Shown here piece after piece: positions 1 to 5,565 of a DNA stretch of 6,664 bases; position 1 is the stretch's first letter; the number at the start of each line of letters is the position of its first letter. Location: positions 1-6,664 of the forward strand of contig JAFRQN010000179.1 in the NCBI GenBank assembly GCA_017428585.1, read 5' to 3'. Under the pieces are notes generated by a model. That model had not been told where the DNA came from. It did not search any database and saw only the letters and a list, made by a program, of their open reading frames with translations. A program made the translations under genes and the position numbers. Source of the stretch: Bacteroidota bacterium (lineage in GTDB: Bacteria > Bacteroidota > Ignavibacteria > Kapaibacteriales > UBA2268).

Positions 1-174
1 AAAGATAGTATTTTTAATTTTATAAAACAATAATGAGTGTTTGATTATATAAAAAATAGGTACGTATTTCCCTCTTATTGCATCTATATTTGTAAAATAA
101 AAATAGTAAAGATTAATATAAATATAATATGATACTGTATTTGTATGTGCATAGCATAGATAAATCTTATTTTC
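1..174. other. AT-rich spacer, no supported gene
   Basis: I see no convincing coding region here. All three plus-strand frames entering from the left edge meet a stop by base 33, so at most the last few codons of a plus-strand gene could be present (frame 1 ends with TAA at 31-33). A minus-strand TATAAT lies at 44-49 and a plus-strand TATAAT at 123-128. Neither has a recognisable -35 partner at 16-18 bp, so I do not call promoters. A minus-strand reading frame running through 84-386 is composed almost wholly of Ile, Phe, Leu, Lys, Tyr and Asn, and looks like translated AT-rich spacer rather than a gene. Confidence 0.5.
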
Positions 175-205
175 AAAAAAAGAGCATATAATCTGCTCTT
201 TTTTT
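175..205. terminator. Symmetric rho-independent terminator hairpin
   Basis: A perfect 12-bp inverted repeat has AAAAAAAGAGCA at 175-186, a 7-nt loop, and TGCTCTTTTTTT at 194-205. The arm ends in seven T on the plus strand and, by symmetry, on the minus strand too, so it can terminate transcription from both sides. On the minus strand it backs up the rsmI terminator at 261-290. On the plus strand it would serve a gene ending at or before the left edge of the window, which is inference. Confidence 0.8.
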
Positions 206-260
206 GTTTTAAATATAATAATAAATGCTTTATATAATGAAAGATTAAAATGAGATTTAT

Positions 261-290
261 AAAAAAAAACTTCCTTATTGTTAAGGAAGT
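261..290 (-). terminator. rsmI rho-independent terminator
   Basis: A 9-bp perfect stem (ACTTCCTTA at 269-277, TAAGGAAGT at 282-290) closes a 4-nt loop. Read on the minus strand it is followed by a run of nine T (complement of A 261-269). It starts about 50 bases after the rsmI stop codon, which is the expected place for the end of that transcript. There is no T run on the plus-strand side, so it is directional. Confidence 0.85.
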
Positions 291-342
291 AAATGTTAAA
301 TAATTATTTTTTATAAAATAATAGGGATGTATATAATTTATT

Positions 343-1290
343 TTATTTACGTTTTTTATTTCTATCTTTTGAAAAACGTTTTTCACGTTTAGAATCGTCA
401 GAATGTTTATTTATCTTTTTGTCATTAGTTTTGGAATTTCTTTTAGTAAAATCGCGTTTTTTGCCAACAGATGTTCTTTCACGTCTTCTATTTTTAGCTA
501 TTTCATCTCGATAGCGTCTTTCACGTTTATTTGTTTTATCTGTACTGTCTTCGGAATCAAAATCATCATCCTCAAAACTTCTTACAGCTGTATTAGTATT
601 CATTCCTTCGAAAACAATAACAAATTCAGCTTTGATTCGTTCATTTTTTAATTTATCGTATACCTCAGTAAAAGTTCCATAATGGTTAGTTTCGAAAGGC
701 ATTGTTAAATTCATTCCTAAATACATATTGCGGTAAGGCATAACTTTACATGCTTCTTCCAATACAGGAACTAATCTGTAAGGAGTATCATAAACAACAA
801 CAGTACGTGGCTCTCTTGAGAGTTCTTGGAAAAATTTGTGTCTATCTTTAGAATTGCGTGGAGGAAAACCTGCATATAAGAATTGATTTAACGGCATTCC
901 ACTGCGTACTAAAGCAGTCATTAAACTTGATACACCTGGTACTACAATAATATCAATATCGCACAGAAGTGCATTCCTAAGTAATTCATTTCCTGGATCA
1001 GCAAAAATAGGAGTGCCGCAATCAGAGATTACAGCAAGTTTTTTGCCATCTTTAATCATTTGAATGAACTCAATAACTTTATCAGATTCATTTTGTTCAT
1101 TCATTGTATCTATTTTATTATATATATTTTGTTCTTTTAAAATTTTTGTTCCAACTTTAATATCTTCACAAACGACTAAATCACATAGTTTTAATATTTC
1201 AATAGCTCTAAGAGTCATATCTTCTCTGTTTCCAATATGAGTTGAAACTATGTATAATTTTCCTCTCTTTTGTTTATCTTTTTTTTCCAT
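343..1290 (-). CDS. rsmI: RsmI-like 16S rRNA (cytidine-2'-O)-methyltransferase with basic tail
   Basis: This 315-residue protein belongs to the tetrapyrrole-methylase fold family and is most like RsmI, which uses S-adenosylmethionine to methylate the ribose 2'-OH of C1402 in the 16S rRNA decoding centre. Family blocks are visible in order: YIVSTHIGN (13-21), CEDIK (41-45), NE (67-68), SDCGTPIFADPG (89-100), VPGVSS (117-122), GFPPR (141-145), YDTPYRL (167-173), LT..FE...GT (195-206) and EFVIVFEG (222-229). Several differ from the usual RsmI forms (ATPIGN, EDTR, SDAGTPGISDPG, PGPSA, YEAPHRL). The catalytic part ends near 229. The usual helical C-terminal domain is not recognisable, and residues 238-315 are a charged, mostly Lys/Arg tail that is probably disordered. 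No Shine-Dalgarno sequence precedes the ATG, but the conserved block begins at residue 11, so the start fits. A non-RsmI relative with another RNA target is possible. Confidence 0.8.
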   Translation of the reverse strand: MEKKDKQKRGKLYIVSTHIGNREDMTLRAIEILKLCDLVVCEDIKVGTKILKEQNIYNKIDTMNEQNESDKVIEFIQMIKDGKKLAVISDCGTPIFADPGNELLRNALLCDIDIIVVPGVSSLMTALVRSGMPLNQFLYAGFPPRNSKDRHKFFQELSREPRTVVVYDTPYRLVPVLEEACKVMPYRNMYLGMNLTMPFETNHYGTFTEVYDKLKNERIKAEFVIVFEGMNTNTAVRSFEDDDFDSEDSTDKTNKRERRYRDEIAKNRRRERTSVGKKRDFTKRNSKTNDKKINKHSDDSKREKRFSKDRNKKRK

Positions 1291-1302
1291 AAATGTCAGT
1301 TG

Positions 1303-1342
1303 ATATCTATTAATTTGATGTTTATTAATTGATAATAGATAT
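1303..1342. repeat. Inverted repeat just upstream of rsmI
   Basis: ATATCTATTA (1303-1312) and its perfect complement TAATAGATAT (1333-1342) are separated by 20 bases that themselves contain two copies of ATTAATT (1309-1315 and 1324-1330). The dyad begins 12 bases upstream of the rsmI start codon. It could be an operator or a 5'-leader hairpin. The spacer is so AT-rich that chance is a real alternative. Confidence 0.4.
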
Positions 1343-1362
1343 TAATTTAAAAATATATTAAG

Positions 1363-1434
1363 ATACTTAAAATACAAAAATAAGCAAATAAAATATATTT
1401 ATCTTAAAAAAAACTAATTTTTTGTATTAAGTAT
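1363..1434. repeat. Long imperfect inverted repeat between pyrF and rsmI
   Basis: The 18 bases at 1363-1380 (ATACTTAAAATACAAAAA) pair with the 16 bases at 1419-1434 (TTTTTGTATTAAGTAT), all 16 base pairs forming if two A are bulged. The loop is 38 nt. It lies immediately after the pyrF stop (minus strand), so it may protect or end the pyrF mRNA, or form part of the rsmI promoter region. There is no GC-rich core of a standard terminator. Inside it, a run of A at 1406-1413 and T at 1418-1423 could form a second, weak A/T hairpin. Confidence 0.4.
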
Positions 1435-1439
1435 ATAAA

Positions 1440-2249
1440 TTACAATTTCATATCATTATAAAACATGCATGCTTTTTGTCTAACAGCTTCAGCAAATGCA
1501 AGTTCATCTATATTATTTTCTTTTAGTTCTGGATATAATACAGCGCGTGATACATTTATTACAGCAAGTCCATTATTATTTGCTTTTAATACTTCTTTTA
1601 TGTTTCCGCCTTGTGCGCCTATTCCAGGAATTAAAAAAGTATAATTAGGTATTATTTTTCTAATTTGAGCTAATTCTCCAGGATGTGTTGCACCAACAAC
1701 AAATCCAATATTTTCTTCTGAATATTTATCCGCTGCTTTTTCTATTACATGTTGATAAACAGGTTTCTTGTCAGCAACTATTCTTTGAAAATCATTAGAT
1801 CCTGGATTAGAAGTTAAAGCTAATATAAAAACAAATTTATTTAAATCTTTTAAGAATGGTTCAATAGAATCTATACCCATATAAGGATTAACAGTTATAG
1901 AATCAGCGTTGAAATATTCAAATACAGCCTTAGCATAAGCTGCAGAAGTATTTCCTATATCACCTCTCTTAGCATCAGCGATAGTGAATGTATTTTTAGG
2001 AATTAAATCAAAAGTTTTCTTTAATAAATCAAATCCTTCTGTTCCATATTGTTCATAAAAAGCGAAATTGATTTTGTATGCAGCTGCAACATCCTTTGTT
2101 GTTTCAATAATACATTTATTAAAATCAAATAATCCATTTACATCTTTTTTAAAACAAGATGGTATTTTATTAATATCAGAATCAAGACCAACACAAAGCA
2201 TAGAATCTGCTTTTTTGATAGATTCTTTTAATTTATCAAATGATTTCAT
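1440..2249 (-). CDS. pyrF: Orotidine-5'-phosphate decarboxylase (type 2)
   Basis: This 269-residue cytoplasmic enzyme converts OMP to UMP, the last step of de novo pyrimidine synthesis. The signature DAKRGDIGNT is at 92-101, giving the catalytic D92, K94 and D97, with K59 in the YKIN block (58-61) completing the Lys/Asp network. Other barrel motifs are CVGLDSD (19-25), NPYMGID (121-127), VVGATHPGEL (184-193), FLIPGIGAQGG (205-215) and VSRAVLY (233-239). The length and the extended loops match the longer type-2 PyrF subfamily. The ATG shares its A with the stop of the upstream barrel gene (TAATG at 2247-2251). A strong Shine-Dalgarno TAGGAG (minus strand, 2260-2265) sits 10 bases upstream, inside that gene. 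Translational coupling is therefore likely. No other pyr gene is in the window. Confidence 0.96.
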   Translation of the reverse strand: MKSFDKLKESIKKADSMLCVGLDSDINKIPSCFKKDVNGLFDFNKCIIETTKDVAAAYKINFAFYEQYGTEGFDLLKKTFDLIPKNTFTIADAKRGDIGNTSAAYAKAVFEYFNADSITVNPYMGIDSIEPFLKDLNKFVFILALTSNPGSNDFQRIVADKKPVYQHVIEKAADKYSEENIGFVVGATHPGELAQIRKIIPNYTFLIPGIGAQGGNIKEVLKANNNGLAVINVSRAVLYPELKENNIDELAFAEAVRQKACMFYNDMKL

Positions 2250-2959
2250 TAAAATGTTACTCCTACGCTGATAGATACATAATTTTTTATAGGTTCATCT
2301 GTATCTCTTGCTATTATATTTGCAAAATTATAACGACCTTCAATATTTAATAGAAAGAGTTCTAAATCAAAATCAATGCCTGCTCCTACATCACATCCTG
2401 GACGTGAGTCATTATATGTAGTTGCTATAGGCAATGATTGAGAATTACCTGCGTCTGCCTCTAAAGAAGTTGATATTATATTATAAGTTAAATCGCCCAA
2501 AAGATAGGCACCAACAAAACCTTTAAATAAATAACAATTAATTCCAAAAGATATTGGAATTATATTTGTTGTCGCATAACAAGTTGCATTTATATCTTCA
2601 GTACTATTTTCTTTTTTTATAGATAGGTCATAAATGCCTTGATTAAAACGATGGAAAGAAACACCGCCTTGCAAATACACATTATTGCTTACATCACCGC
2701 GTAGTCTTACGCCTAAATGATAACCTAAATCTGAGGCAGATTTTGTAATGAAGTTTCCAACGCTGTTTGCATTGTCTATTCTGCCAGAAATCTCTTCACG
2801 GGTAAAGAAATTAGAAACTTTGTCATTTGGAATAGATAATCCTCCAAAAAATCCAAATTCTAAAAGACCTGCTTCTGCATGCAGGATATCGGAAAAACTT
2901 AAATTCAGTGCAAAAGCACAAAGAACCAATAATATTTTAGATTTGTTTATATTTTTCAT
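2249..2959 (-). CDS. Probable outer-membrane beta-barrel protein with signal peptide
   Basis: This 236-residue protein has no family I can name precisely. An N-terminal Lys-containing stretch, a hydrophobic core (about 9-22) and an AEA motif at 28-30 predict signal peptidase I cleavage before G31. The mature part has alternating polar/nonpolar, glycine-rich strands (for example 33-42, 79-88, 94-104, 134-143, 147-161, 190-211, 225-236) and ends SISVGVTF with a C-terminal Phe, the usual targeting feature for BAM-assembled barrels. Its size fits a small barrel of about eight strands, similar in build to OmpA/Opa-type porins. Cys127, Cys142 and Cys189 are unusual for such proteins. A weak GGAA ribosome site lies about 10 bases before the ATG; an upstream ATG at 2973-2971 reaches a stop after two more codons. 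The gene probably shares a message with pyrF. Adhesin, porin or structural roles cannot be separated from sequence alone. Confidence 0.75.
   Translation of the reverse strand: MKNINKSKILLVLCAFALNLSFSDILHAEAGLLEFGFFGGLSIPNDKVSNFFTREEISGRIDNANSVGNFITKSASDLGYHLGVRLRGDVSNNVYLQGGVSFHRFNQGIYDLSIKKENSTEDINATCYATTNIIPISFGINCYLFKGFVGAYLLGDLTYNIISTSLEADAGNSQSLPIATTYNDSRPGCDVGAGIDFDLELFLLNIEGRYNFANIIARDTDEPIKNYVSISVGVTF
2260..2265 (-). promoter_or_regulatory. Strong Shine-Dalgarno of pyrF inside the upstream gene
   Basis: TAGGAG on the minus strand lies 10 bases before the pyrF ATG and within the last codons of the barrel-protein gene (its Val-Gly-Val). It is the only classical Shine-Dalgarno sequence in front of a gene in this window. 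Together with the one-base stop/start overlap, it confirms the pyrF start and indicates re-initiation after the upstream gene. Confidence 0.85.
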
Positions 2960-2978
2960 AATTAAATTTCCATTCTTA

Positions 2979-2984
2979 ATTATA
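2979..2984 (-). promoter_or_regulatory. Candidate -10 box for the barrel-pyrF transcript
   Basis: A perfect TATAAT (minus strand) lies 19 bases upstream of the barrel-protein start codon, which would give a short leader of about 12 bases. No good -35 box is present at 16-18 bp; the nearest resemblance is TTTACT at 3005-3010, with a 20-bp gap. In sequence this AT-rich the hexamer can arise by chance. Confidence 0.3.
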
Positions 2985-3035
2985 AATTTATAGAATTATT
3001 AATAAGTAAACTAATAAAATATTTAAATACGAAAT

Positions 3036-3047
3036 AATTATATAATT
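3036..3047. repeat. Short A/T palindrome in the exonuclease-barrel gene spacer
   Basis: AATTATATAATT is a perfect 12-bp palindrome containing only A and T, midway in the 121-bp spacer between the exonuclease stop and the barrel gene's start. I see no GC-containing hairpin with a T run after the exonuclease, so nothing here clearly ends that transcript, and readthrough into the barrel gene is possible. Confidence 0.3.
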
Positions 3048-3080
3048 GTTACATAACTACTAATAATAATTATAGTAATA

Positions 3081-4385
3081 TTAAGCATCATGTTCAAAAT
3101 CAAAAAAAGATTCTGTTTGATTAGTGTTATTATAAAAATTTTTTATTTTATTATCTATATCATCTTCAAATGTTTTTTTGCTTTGATAGCTAAACTTTAT
3201 AATGCTTGCTGCTTGATAGTATTTTTTTAGCCAATCGTTTACAATTTTAATTTTAAAATAGTCTTTTTTGTTGTCTTCTGCAAGATCTATGTATTTATTT
3301 TCGTAGTATATATCGGCAATTAATTCAAATACTTCAGTTAAATCTGCTTTTATACCTATAGTTATATGTTTTATAAATCTGCTTCTATATATAAAGAATA
3401 TATCAATAGTTTTTTCTTGAGCGGAATTGCTTAATAAGACTATTCCAGAGAAAAATTCTTGTTCAAAATTGTTTATCTTTGATAAAGAAGGAATATAATT
3501 ATATTTCGGCAGATAATTTTTTAATTCATCGTAGAAAAGCAGGTTTGTTTCTAATTCAGAATCAGCTTCTGTCCATTCAATACGATTAAACTCGTTTAAG
3601 ATATTAATTGTTTTAGGAGACGTAAATTCTGAAGGTTCTATATAAGAAGAAAAAATATCTTTTATATTATTTGCTTTTGCTATATGGATTATTTTTTTGT
3701 TATCATCAATAAATTTTATAATTCCAAAAGACTGCGGCAGTATATTTAAATATCCATTTAATTTTTCTCGTAATTGAAGATTTAATCTCTTTACTTTTGC
3801 ATATTTTTTTATATTTTGAAAATTAATTAGATCTTCAAGATATATTATATCATATCTATCTTTTAAAATATGTAAAAATTCAATAAAAAATAGGGCAGTA
3901 GCGTATGCATCGCCGAATGCTCTATGACGGTTAATAATAGGGATATTATAATAGTTTGCTAAATCACCGACATTCTTTTTTATGTTTTTAGATACTATTT
4001 TTTTTGCAAGTTTTAATGTACAAAGTTTAGGAATATCTAAATTGTTAAAATGTTCACGCTTAAAACTCTCATTAACAAAGCTCCAGTCAAAATTACAATT
4101 ATGAGCAGCAAAACATACTGATTTTTGAGATAAAATATCATATACATCCTGCAGTACAGGATATTCATCAGGCGCATTTATTGTCATATTATCAGTAATT
4201 CCTGTCATATTTTGTATAAATTCTGGAATATGCTGGTGAGGATTAATTAAGGAATTATATGTATATATAATAGATTCATCTTTTACTAAGATACAAGATA
4301 TATCCATTATGCGGTTTTTAGTTGGATAAGAGCCTGTTGTTTCTGTGTCAATTACTGCAAAAATTGTATCTGAAATAAGCGTCAT
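3081..4385 (-). CDS. DEDDh (DnaQ-like) exonuclease fused to a degenerate GIY-YIG domain
   Basis: This 434-residue protein is probably cytoplasmic. Residues 8-172 form a DnaQ/PolC-epsilon type 3'-5' exonuclease with all five catalytic residues: D13 and E15 in DTETTG (Exo I), D100 in AHNCNFD (Exo II), and H154 and D159 in HRAFGD (Exo III epsilon, H-x4-D). Residues 206-298 align by eye with the UvrC N-terminal GIY-YIG nuclease. LPQSFGII (216-223) stands where LPxxPGVY is usual, HIAKANNIKDI (234-244) where YVGKAxNLRxR is usual, and SELET...PKYN (276-296) where SEVEAL...PRYN is usual. The catalytic Tyr and Arg positions are replaced (I223, I244), while the Glu (E279) remains. Residues 300-434 match the idea of a family-specific C-terminal region but I do not recognise them. 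DnaQ-UvrC-like fusions are a known architecture. The ATG is the only one that includes the Exo I strand; no Shine-Dalgarno sequence is visible. A DNA repair or nucleic-acid turnover role is inferred. Confidence 0.88.
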   Translation of the reverse strand: MTLISDTIFAVIDTETTGSYPTKNRIMDISCILVKDESIIYTYNSLINPHQHIPEFIQNMTGITDNMTINAPDEYPVLQDVYDILSQKSVCFAAHNCNFDWSFVNESFKREHFNNLDIPKLCTLKLAKKIVSKNIKKNVGDLANYYNIPIINRHRAFGDAYATALFFIEFLHILKDRYDIIYLEDLINFQNIKKYAKVKRLNLQLREKLNGYLNILPQSFGIIKFIDDNKKIIHIAKANNIKDIFSSYIEPSEFTSPKTINILNEFNRIEWTEADSELETNLLFYDELKNYLPKYNYIPSLSKINNFEQEFFSGIVLLSNSAQEKTIDIFFIYRSRFIKHITIGIKADLTEVFELIADIYYENKYIDLAEDNKKDYFKIKIVNDWLKKYYQAASIIKFSYQSKKTFEDDIDNKIKNFYNNTNQTESFFDFEHDA

Positions 4386-4408
4386 ATTGTGTTATAATTT
4401 CTATTTCT

Positions 4409-4414
4409 ATTATA
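4409..4414 (-). promoter_or_regulatory. Candidate -10 box for the exonuclease gene
   Basis: A perfect TATAAT (minus strand) lies 23 bases upstream of the exonuclease ATG, with a run of nine A (minus strand) just upstream of it that could act as a curved or UP-like element. There is no recognisable -35 box at normal spacing. The placement is similar to the candidate -10 box of the barrel gene. Confidence 0.3.
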
Positions 4415-4450
4415 TATTTTTTTTTCTATAGATTTTTACTGACTTAATTA

Positions 4451-4472
4451 TTAGGTTATTATGATAATCTAA
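4451..4472. repeat. Operator-like imperfect palindrome
   Basis: A 22-bp dyad is centred between 4461 and 4462. Nine of its eleven base pairs match, and the two exceptions are G-T or T-G. It lies 66-87 bases upstream of the exonuclease start and is the most GC-containing spot in the spacer. A dimeric repressor site is plausible. It includes GATAAT as in Fur-family boxes, but the overall match to a Fur or PerR consensus is poor, so I assign no regulator. Confidence 0.35.
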
Positions 4473-4495
4473 AATATAAAAATTATTTCCAATAA

Positions 4496-4702
4496 TACAA
4501 AAATACAAAAATAAATTTTATTTAATAGAATATGTTTAATAATGTTAATAATATCTTAATAATATAATAGCAAAGTAAGAAATAATAAAATTAGATTAAT
4601 AGTTTTATTGTTAAATTTTTGTTATTAAATAATAATTGTGTAAAAATTATATTAATAAAATGAAAAAAATATATAAAAAACTCGTTTTTTTTTTGTATTT
4701 TT
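4496..4702. repeat. Tandem TACAAAAA and distant inverted copy
   Basis: TACAAAAA occurs twice head to tail at 4496-4503 and 4504-4511. The 13 bases AAAAATACAAAAA at 4499-4511 have a perfect inverted copy, TTTTTGTATTTTT, at 4690-4702, flanking most of the divergent spacer. The same ten-base core (AATACAAAAA or its complement) also occurs in the pyrF-rsmI spacer at 1371-1380 and 1419-1428. I did not find it inside the coding regions. Confidence 0.45.
4675..4694. terminator. Weak A/T hairpin with T run upstream of the RDD gene
   Basis: Six A (4675-4680), a CTCG loop (4681-4684) and ten T (4685-4694) form a hairpin whose stem is only A-T pairs. It resembles a minimal intrinsic terminator in either direction. 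It lies 80-100 bases before the RDD start codon, so it could stop transcription entering the divergent region, act as a leader attenuator, or do nothing. The thermodynamic stability is poor. Confidence 0.25.
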
Positions 4703-4773
4703 ACAATTAAATTAGATTTTAATTTGTTTATTTCTTTTTATTGTATTAAATATCAAAAAAACTTTAGAAAAAT

Positions 4774-5517
4774 ATGACTGAAAATAATAATTTCAATGAT
4801 ACTGACAACAAATCTGAAGAGAGTAACAATATAAACAATATAGATGATATTCATTCAGAAAATAATAATATCAGCAATAGTCTTGATGTACAAAAGAAAG
4901 AAACTGAAGATATAAAAGAAGTTGAGTTAAACAATACAGGCGGCATATATAATCAAATGCCACCAGATCCATATTATCTGCGTGTAGGTTTTGGAAAGAG
5001 ATTATTAGCATATTTACTTGATGTTTTAATTTTTTGTGCAATTTTTTTTGTAGTACTTACAATTTTTACTGATATTACCAATGAGATTAATATATTGTTT
5101 AAAATGAGCAATGATTTATCTTCATTGGATGCGATAGAAGAATTTACAAATATTATAGAAAATACAATGATACCAATATCATTGTTATTGGGAGTGATTT
5201 ATTATTCAACTGAAGTATTTTTTGCAGCTTCACCAGGTAAAAAAATAGTTGGAATTTGTATTGGTTCTGATAACAATAAAGCAGCAAATATAAAACAATT
5301 ATTGCTTCGTTTTTTAATAAAAAATATATCAACAGTATTTTCAGTTTTATATATATCAACCAAATTTAATTTCTTTAATTTATTAGGAACATTTTTAGGA
5401 TTGGTTGTAAGTATAGGATTTTTTGGAGTTTTATTTGAACGCAAACAAGCTTTGCATGATATATTAGCAAAGACAGCTGTTTACGAAAAATCTGCAATAA
5501 AATCCAATAATGAATAA
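4774..5517 (+). CDS. RDD family integral membrane protein
   Basis: This 247-residue inner-membrane protein is named for its conserved Arg-Asp-Asp residues. R76 and D83 are in GKRLLAYLLD (74-83), at the start of the first hydrophobic segment (about 81-98). A second segment runs about 132-149, followed by the loop AASPGKKIVGI (151-161). Further hydrophobic stretches are at about 184-196 and 202-221, and the domain closes with QALHDILAKTAV (225-236), the family's usual end. The molecular function of RDD proteins is mostly unknown; some act in ion transport. Residues 1-62 are a hydrophilic, acidic, Asn-rich extension outside the domain and are probably disordered. The ATG has only a weak AGAAAA ahead of it. 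An internal Met62 just before the domain, with AGGCGG about 14 bases upstream, is a possible alternative start. It probably shares a transcript with nuoH, 48 bases downstream. Confidence 0.88.
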   Translation: MTENNNFNDTDNKSEESNNINNIDDIHSENNNISNSLDVQKKETEDIKEVELNNTGGIYNQMPPDPYYLRVGFGKRLLAYLLDVLIFCAIFFVVLTIFTDITNEINILFKMSNDLSSLDAIEEFTNIIENTMIPISLLLGVIYYSTEVFFAASPGKKIVGICIGSDNNKAANIKQLLLRFLIKNISTVFSVLYISTKFNFFNLLGTFLGLVVSIGFFGVLFERKQALHDILAKTAVYEKSAIKSNNE

Positions 5518-5565
5518 AAAACATAACATAGATTTTTTTTAATTTAATATATATTTATTAATAGT

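Larger units (their letters stand above)
4386..4773. other. Divergent spacer with repeats and promoters, no gene
   Basis: These 388 bases separate the divergent exonuclease and RDD genes and must contain both promoters. They are almost free of G and C. I find no coding frame and no tRNA-like fold. They hold a candidate minus-strand -10 box (4409-4414), a 22-bp imperfect palindrome (4451-4472), tandem TACAAAAA (4496-4511) with its inverted partner (4690-4702), three TTAATAAT copies (4536-4543, 4545-4552, 4556-4563), a plus-strand TATAAT (4563-4568) without a -35 box, and an A6-CTCG-T10 run (4675-4694). Confidence 0.6.

Noticed and set aside
84..386. Minus-strand reading frame of 100 codons downstream of rsmI
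   Set aside because: It overlaps the end of rsmI, spans both terminators, has no ribosome site and its composition (Ile, Phe, Leu, Lys, Tyr) is that of translated AT-rich spacer.
403..651. Plus-strand frame opposite the rsmI tail
   Set aside because: It is a mirror of the Lys/Arg-rich codons of rsmI, with Phe/Ser/Ile-rich composition and no family resemblance.
2068..2271. Plus-strand frame opposite the start of pyrF
   Set aside because: It lies wholly antisense to well-supported genes, with no start signal or recognisable motif.
2748..2993. Plus-strand frame opposite the barrel protein N-terminus
   Set aside because: It is antisense to a gene with a clear signal peptide and has no independent support.
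4455..4475. Fur or PerR box
   Set aside because: GATAAT is present, but the flanking hexamers match poorly and the actual dyad centre is offset from where a 7-1-7 Fur-family site would centre.
4536..4563. Three TTAATAAT copies as iterons or a replication origin
   Set aside because: The spacing is irregular (9 and 11 bases), the motif is pure A/T, and no DnaA-box-like sequence or replication gene is nearby.
5153..5444. Two overlapping minus-strand frames inside the RDD gene
   Set aside because: Both are antisense to the conserved RDD core; neither shows a ribosome site or family motif.
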